Assembly: GCA_963691655.1 (NCBI GenBank)
Contig: OY829326.1
Span: forward strand, 81,213,235 to 81,277,234
DNA: 64,000 nt
Origin: Toxonevra muliebris
Lineage: Eukaryota > Arthropoda > Insecta > Diptera > Pallopteridae
Reading direction: 5' to 3'
Shown: one piece after another, positions 57,201-64,000 of the stretch
Position numbering within the stretch: position 1 is the stretch's first letter
Layout: each line of letters opens with the position of its first letter
Made by a program: the position numbers and the translations under genes
The notes under the pieces: model-generated
The model's database searches: none
Seen by the model: only the letters and a program-made list of their open reading frames with translations
Told to the model about the DNA's origin: nothing

Positions 57201-59925
57201 AACGTGAAAATCTGATTATTTTATCTACGAAAATTATATGAATTTAAATGTTTTTTGTTAATTTGAATATTTTTTTTATACGCCTGCATGAAAATGTTCA
57301 TAGAAAATTTGTGAGAATTTAGCTTTTTACATTGTAAAAAATATATTTATATATATTTATGCATAAAATATATACTATTACATATATATACTTATATTTA
57401 TGATTACACATACATACATAAAAGTACATACTTATATTGGCTGCAGTTTAATTGTGAAATTGTAAAACACTGTTGAATTATTTTATGTATTGTAGAATAT
57501 GAGAAGAAAGAAACAAAAATAAAAACATTATGCGTAATCCCAATAAACTTTGGCTAATTAATGGCTAATATAATTTTATTTTTCTTTTAAAGAAATTTTT
57601 GTCTCTTGAAACCAACAAAATTACAATGGGCTCACAGCTTAACACCTAAAATAATGCAGTCAGTATTTATAGCAAATATTTCACAAGCTTTTATTTAGTT
57701 TTGTTTGAAACCCACAAAATCTGAAAAACATAAATTGGACATTTCAACGGAAAAACAATTGATTCATAAATTCCAGTTTGCTTTTGCCAAACTCAAGTAT
57801 GGCGACCAATTGGTTGATATGTAATTTAGAAACAAACATTTACGTATTTTACATATTAGAATTTTAATGTTGATTAATTGCTGACATCTGTATAATTTGA
57901 TAGTTTTTTAGGAGACTATGAAAATTAAATCTAGAGGTTAATTTTCAAAGTCATGACTTAAGTTCATGTTAATTTCGTTATTTGAAGTTATATATAAACA
58001 GGTTAATAATTTGTTTGTTTGTTTTGGTTATCCGGGGGCCCGGCGGCATAGGAGCCCCCAAAATTATACATCATCAAATTAAAAGTTGGCAGCGGTGTAT
58101 TTATTATCAAAATTTTAAGACGCTTTTTGGGCGATAATCGAGAACGCTGCTTTATTTGCCAGCTTTCCAGAAGTTTGCACAGTTTTAATTTGGTTTCTGG
58201 CTATCCCAGTTAATAAAAAATTATTTGCTCAATAGTATGCCTCAAGAACGCTTAAGCAATTTAAGTATTCTCTCTATCGACTACCAAATTGCAAAACAAT
58301 TTAAGAAATGATTTCAATAAAATTATCGAAACTTTTGCTGAAAAAAGTTCGCAAGAAAAAATTCAAAAACGAGATTATCTAATTTTTTTGCTTATTTGGA
58401 TTTGTTTTTAATCGCTAGAATATTACTTAACTGTTTTGGACAAAGTTGTAGCTATTATTACGGCCAATGAATTTGCTAAACACACTAATACAAAAAAAAA
58501 ATCATTTCAAATAGTGTTTTCGACTAAAATGTAGAGAAATCCCCATTTTTCGTCGATTTTTTCGAATTAAAAGGATTAACTTCAACAACATACTGACATT
58601 CAATATTCCCCTTTGCAATTAACTGCACTATTGTTTCATTAGAAAGAGTTTGGTCAGTAACATCCTGTCTAGTAGGTGTCACAAAAGTGGGTTGGTTCTT
58701 AACGTTTTGTATGTTGAACCTAGAAGACTGGATGTAGTTGAGAAGATGAGTCTCTCTTACGTTGCACTTGCTGCTGACCCAGATAACATTCTATGCATTA
58801 GCGTCACAACATATTATGAGCTCCAAATTTATCCTTTGACAATACTCCATAAATTCAACAACCATCGCTGGGGGAGGTGGTAAAATTGCATCGTACGGAA
58901 AATAGGCGGAAGCAATGGCAAAATGTTTCCATTCTCTATTGTCCTAAAATCTAACCTTATCTTAGTCACAAAACTGACCAAGTTTGGCGATTGTAAGATG
59001 AGGAGATGCTATAAGACAGGTTCGAAGTCTACTAGAACTCTGATTGTATTGAATCGAGCGTCTCAAGCCCACAGATGCGTCGTTTATGTACCCAATGTTC
59101 TTGGATTGTTGTTGTTTGATTTAATCACTGTGACCGGAAAATTACTGATCACTACTGTGACTAAAGAATTAAAAAAAAACGGCTCCCAGTGATTTGAGTT
59201 TTTCATATTCGGTGAGAAAGCGACAATTTGAATAAAAAGCTAAGCATTGCACTTAAAAACCAAATTGACCCTGATTTAATCTTGGCAACGGCAGGTATAT
59301 AAAATAGTTAAAAAAAACTGAAAAGCTCGGATGCAAGGAAGCAGTGACACAGTCATAATTTAAAATCACAGTGATTCGGAAATCAAATTCGAATGTAACT
59401 TTTCCATTCGAATTTGTACAAATCGATAAAGAAAACTTTTTCAGCAAAATCAGCTGTTTGTTTTGAAAGACGAACAGTAACATAGACAACCGCTGAAAAG
59501 GTTGGTCACTGCAGCGATCAGGGGGCATTTAAGGGTTAAGAACTTTTTTATTTTTCAACATTTGGTTTCACTGCATTTTTACGGTCAAGTGTTTGTTGTA
59601 AGAGTTGTGCCCCGTCAAAACACGAACCGCCATACGGCAGCTTAATCTGTTAAGTTTTAGTAGAAAGGCTTTATTTTTTATGGATACTACGGGAACCATT
59701 AGTCTAGTAAACCTGCATTCTAGATTGTTCAGAATGCTTAAGCTCTTCAGAGTGCTTTATTGGCCCTTAACCTTATGTTGGTGTACCAACCAGCTTCCAG
59801 TAGCTTATCTAGGGGGAGGGCTATAGGGGCCGAAACTGCAACTGGTTATTAAATACATTCAGACTACATTAAATCTACAATTTCAATGCCAGCTTATAAA
59901 TGTCTTACTTTTAGAAAGCTTGATA
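54300..59925. other. AT-rich intergenic DNA, nothing firm recognised
   Basis: A GC-rich hairpin-like motif (GGGGGCCCGG...GAGCCCCC) lies at about 58034-58060. 57340-57420 is TATA-rich. No frame with family features was found. Confidence 0.5.
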
Positions 59926-59929
59926 ATGC

Positions 59930-60595
59930 TCTAGTTTTTGGATTGAATTTTGTATTGAATTTTAGTCTGATATTGGTTTAACTTTTCCGTTTTTGCCCGT
60001 TTTTGATCTAAATTCTGGTTTGATTGTAAGCCAGAATTTTGTTTTATTTTAGTTATAATTTTAATCTGAATTTGGTTTGAGTTTTAATCCATGTTTGGTC
60101 TAAATTTTGATTTGCTTTCCAGCGTTTGTGGACCAGCGTTTGATCTGATTTCTGGTATAAATTTTGGTTTGCTTTTAATTTGTAATTGGCGTCTTTTTAG
60201 CCTCAGTTTTAATCTAACTCTTAATTTGAGTTGATTTTAATATTTTCGTCTGAATTGGCTTGATTTTGATACTATTTTGGTCTGAGTTTCGGTCCGAAAT
60301 CGGTCTGAATTTTGTTTTAAAATTTGGTGTGAAATCGTCTGGAATTTTGGTTTAGTTTTTATTTAATTTAAGTTAAAATTTTTTGATGTAAATATTTATC
60401 AGGTATTCCTACTAGTTTTTGGTCTGAGTTTTGGGTTACTATCGTTCGGTATTTGGTGTCCTTTTGGCCTAAAGTTTTGTCTAACTGTTGGTCTGAGTTT
60501 TCGGGTTTTTAGTCTGAGTTTTGACTTGAATTTGATCTCATTTTGTTCTTTTTTTGTTGGAATTTTGGCCCGATTCGTGGTCTGAACATTGTTTT
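59930..60595 (+). repeat. Degenerate minisatellite, TTTTGGTCTGAATT-like unit
   Basis: Short T-rich units of about 12-20 bp recur with variation (TTTTGGTCTGAGTTT, TTTTGGTCTGAATT, TTTTAGTCTGAGTTT). Period and order are irregular, which suggests an old tandem array. Confidence 0.75.
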
Positions 60596-61038
60596 TTTCA
60601 CCGGGTGTTGCTCGGTACTCGAAAGCTTGTACGGATCTCGTTGAAATTTAAAACGTATTGGGTTTTTGGTCAAATTAAGATATTTTTACATTTTAAGTAA
60701 TGTATAACAGGCTTTAAGAACGTATTTAATTTTTCATAAAAATTATTTGAGATTTAATTTTTCATAAAAATGAAGTGCTCGGTTATGAAGTTGTGAGATC
60801 GTAAACTCACCACCACGCCGATATTAATAGTGATATCGATACTAAGAGTGATATGAATAAATATTTTAAAAATTCGTTTAAAGTACTATCCAAATCAACT
60901 GTTATCTTAATTTAATTTTTCCAGGTTTTTGTTTCGACCAAAAATGACTAGAGATGTATCAAGTTGTTTCATCAAAAGGAAATTAAAATTTTCTTCTAAT
61001 TTTTTTCTCAAAATAGATCATTTAACAATATAAAAAGG

Positions 61039-62055
61039 TTGACGAGGAGATCTATAGGGCTTGGAGACCGAGATAACCCGGCGAAAGACAACTATCTCTT
61101 GGACTGTCCCCAGGACAGAATGGACAAACAGTATAGTTTTGAGAAACACTTCGTTGCAAAACTTAGTAGTAAGAACGAATGGGAGGGTGTAGAGTATAAC
61201 TACACACTCAAAGAACACACGATTAAGTGGTATACAGATGGGTCACGTACCGAGGATGGAACTGGGGCAGGAGTATTTGGGCCAAGAATCAAACACTCTG
61301 AGCCGATGGGGAAGTATCCTAGCATCTTCCAAGCTGAAATTCATGCAATTAGCACATGTGTGCAATTCAACCTGGATAGACAGTACAAACGGCAAGATAT
61401 CGCTATCATGTCGGACAGCCAAGCAGCCATTCGAGCATTATGCTCCTTTGAGATCCCCTCTAAGTTGGTGTGGGACTGTTTGAGCAAGCTCAATCAACTG
61501 GGCAATAACAACAAAGTCGCTCTATGTTGGGTCCCTGGACACGCAGGAATTGAGGGTAATGAGCAGGCAGACGAGCTTGCAAGAAAGGGGGCAGCAACCA
61601 CTTTCGTGGGACCTGAACCCTTCTGTGGAATAGGAGATAGCGTAATCAGGGAATTACTCAGGCAAGAAGAGAGGAACAAGAGGCAAGAATTCTTTACCAA
61701 TCTTACGGGACTGAGGCAATCCAAAGCGCTTTTAGGTAACTATAATAAGAGTAGATACGCATTCTGCATTGGTCTCAACAAAAACAGTTTGCGCATATTA
61801 GCTGGTATTCTGACTGGGCATTGCGGGCTCAGAGAACACCTTTGCAAGATAGGGGTTGAGCAAAGCTCAATTTGTAGGTTTTGTAATGAGGAAGACGAAT
61901 CATCAGAACATATTTTAGCTCAATGTGGAGCACTGATCCACAAAAGAAGGAAATGTCTGGGCATGCACCAAGTACCCAGTACCGAACTGGCATCCATAGA
62001 TCCGGGCGCAATACTCAAATTCTTGAGGGAGACTGAACTGGATGAGGTACTCTAG
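61039..62055 (+). mobile_element. LINE 3' end with an intact RNase H-domain frame (338 codons)
   Basis: The frame is the C-terminal part of an RNase H-bearing non-LTR retrotransposon polyprotein. The RNase H domain has all expected acidic residues: WYTDGS Asp67, FQAEIHAI Glu100, MSDSQAAI Asp126 and GNEQADELA Asp178, with PGH His168. The protein ends with a C-x2-C-x8-H-x4-C knuckle (Cys279, Cys282, His291, Cys296). No RT domain precedes it; the copy is 5'-truncated near 61030. The 3' UTR (62056-62155) ends in AATACAATACAATACAATA. The open frame suggests a recent insertion. It is not a host gene. Confidence 0.88.
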
Positions 62056-62177
62056 GCCGATTAGACTAGAAAGAAAAGAGGGACGTACAATAGATCTTAT
62101 AGATTGCGGTACAACGACAGAAACCTCTATAATACAATACAATACAATAACAATATAAATCCATCAGAAAAGTCATA

Positions 62178-62450
62178 ATCAAGATTTTGATCTGAATTTG
62201 GTCTCATTTTGATCTAGATTTTTGATCTGAATTTGGTTCTTTTCTTGATTTGAACTTCGATCTGAAAAAAGTATTTGAATTTTAGTTAGAAATTTGGTCG
62301 GAATTTCCGCCTAAATTTCTATTCGATTTTAGTTTGAGTTTTAGTCTCAGTTTTGTTCCAGTTATCTTTTAATTTTAAACCTGTATTGGATAAAATTTTT
62401 GTAGCAGTTTTTGGTCTAGGTCTGGGTTTTGGTCGATAGTGAGTCTGATA
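62178..62450 (+). repeat. Degenerate minisatellite, continuing beyond the LINE
   Basis: Units such as TTTTGATCTGAATTTGG and TTTTAGTCTCAGTTT resemble those at 59930-60595. The LINE end at about 61030-62155 lies between the two blocks. Confidence 0.65.
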
Positions 62451-62459
62451 TTTATAAAT

Positions 62460-64000
62460 CAGCCCCCCAAACCCAAATCCTAGAACCGCCACTACCAGGT
62501 TCAATTATTAAAAGGGCCATGTAGTACTAGATTTTTTCAGAATTCAGTCGGAAGTAATTTAAGGATATACGCAGCAGGTGGACTAGACTAATGGTTACCG
62601 AGAGTTCATTACCAGCTACACCAGCATGACGCGGCACTCACATAATTCAAAGCTAATTGTACATACCATCAACCCAATAATAGTAGTAGAGGCCCAATTC
62701 GACGCATGTTAATAAATAAATTGTTAACTTTTTGCTTATGTTTGTTTATCTTTTTTAATATATTTTTTATAATAGAAAAGTTTTTTCATATAACCTATGT
62801 GTTACACATCCATATCTTAACCAAATGCGAAATCGTCGGAAACAAAGTTTTAAATTAACTTTTCTTTAAAGATACTGGATGCTTTTGCTAGAATGCTTGA
62901 CTCTAAGAATATGCAAGTATTCAGAATAATGAGGACGGTAAGTTCATGTAAGCAAAGTATGAAACCAAAGTTATATAAGTATAAAAGAGATATTATATAA
63001 GTAAGTGGTATCACAGACTATCACAAAGTAAAGTAAAGCTTCAGGTTGATATCGTTATTCTATTGGAAAGCGCGTCCTGATGTAAAAATTTCATCTATTC
63101 CCAAAAATACTGATAAGAATTTGATTTGGTTCACACAGTTTTTGAAATAAATCTGATTAAACAACTACAAACTGATTAGTTTTTAAAATTAAACATAATC
63201 TAGGGATTGTTGTTCGAAATGCTTGAACCAAAGTTTGACCAAGCATAGCCAGGCTTTGGTAAGTTTTGTACACAGAAGATGCAAGACTGTACTGAATTAT
63301 CCTTCTCTAATTTTTGTTCGTGTGAAATTTTAATGTGATAACATTTGTTTTTCATATTCCTCTATGTGCTAAATAAAACTTATTATAATTTTTTAAGTCA
63401 TCACTTTTGTTTCACTTATTCTTGCTTACATATCGTTTTTTTTTATACAATCGGAGGCGTAGCTGCCATTGGTGTATTTGTATCAGAGCGGCTGGCTGTT
63501 GGAGTGCTAAATTCTTTTTGAACGGTATCAAATCTTGGCTGGGAATAACAAACTTCTTAGTTTAAAACTTTGTGTGTCTTCAATTGGTGTACAAATAAAA
63601 ATCACACAACATGAACGAATGCAAAATCTCGATCTAGGTCCTTCATGGAATGTTATACGACTAAAGAATATAAGAACCTTTCCGACGATTCACCGCTCCA
63701 AAGACTTAAGTGAGTGTAATTGCGTCTGATTAACTCTTCTTCGATTCACCCTAGATCATGTTTTTCAGGGTTTTTTCGATAATTTTTTCTGGACGATTCT
63801 GCATACTCTCCAGTACAAATTGAATATTCTCATCCGTCTGCACCGGTACCAGGGAAGTTTTTTATTAACTCTTCTTGCCAGAAACGTGAGATCACGGCAC
63901 TGTGGGTGCAATCCGGACAATAAATTTTGAAAAATCATAATTTTATTTATTGTCGAAATTTCGATACATTAGAGACCCTTTCGAAATCTGATTTCAAAAA
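62460..64000. other. AT-rich DNA to the window end
   Basis: Nothing coding recognised. 63930-64000 resembles 19223-19305 (GAAAAATCATAATTT, CGAAATTTCG, TCTGATTTCAAAAA), a dispersed repeat. Confidence 0.45.

Noticed and set aside
61238..61724. Overlapping plus- and minus-strand frames within the LINE
   Set aside because: Shadows of the 338-codon RNase H frame.

Overview
The window is a piece of an AT-rich fly genome. The gene structure (short 60-70 bp introns mixed with multi-kilobase ones), the Drosophila-type kinase sequence, and the abundance of Jockey-like LINEs, Tc1/mariner, hAT and piggyBac-like DNA transposons and tRNA-derived SINEs all point to a higher dipteran. A tephritid fruit fly is my best guess, made from the look of the repeats and not from a search. 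There is no bacterial content, CRISPR array or operon.

One protein-coding gene dominates: the + strand orthologue of Drosophila sugar-free frosting (sff), the fly BRSK/SAD kinase. I could thread 15 coding exons from an ATG at 18131 to a TGA at 51809. All splice phases agree, giving 2592 nt and 863 residues. The product has an N-terminal Ser/Thr kinase domain with an intact LKB1-type activation loop, a UBA-like segment, a long Ser/Arg/Pro-rich linker and a C-terminal KA1-like region. The first coding exon is preceded by a convincing 3' splice site with a TACTAAC branch point at 17692, so the promoter lies further upstream, possibly outside the window. One intron (45881-45944) uses a GC-AG splice pair.

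Almost everything else is transposon debris, arranged as follows. 1-5400: LINE fragments on both strands. 5690-7790: a decayed + strand Jockey-like element (endonuclease, then RT) split by a MITE with TAA target duplications. 9350-13514: a possible TTAA-flanked element holding two MITEs. 14940-15360: tRNA-derived SINEs. 15790-17380: a minus-strand RT element. 18219-31774 (introns 1-2): MITEs, including a 1443 bp hAT-like element with a perfect 8-bp target duplication and a second MITE nested inside it. 32002-35011 (intron 3): a minus-strand LINE with RT and RNase H. 35163-43105 (intron 4): an RT element interrupted by an opposite-strand LINE, then a TTAA-flanked MITE and a broken Tc1/mariner transposase. 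46112-49592 (intron 10): a hAT transposase remnant and two inverted copies of one MITE, one of which carries a retroposed 110 bp fragment with target duplications. 51810-64000: the sff 3' end, a SINE, a mariner remnant, a degenerate minisatellite on both sides of a LINE end with an intact 338-codon RNase H frame, and long stretches with nothing recognisable.

I found no wholly new biological system. The most useful leads are the intronic inverted MITE pair in a neuronal kinase pre-mRNA, the GC-AG intron, the apparent SINE-LINE shared 3' tail, the TTAGG-like LINE tails, and several MITE families with clean boundaries.
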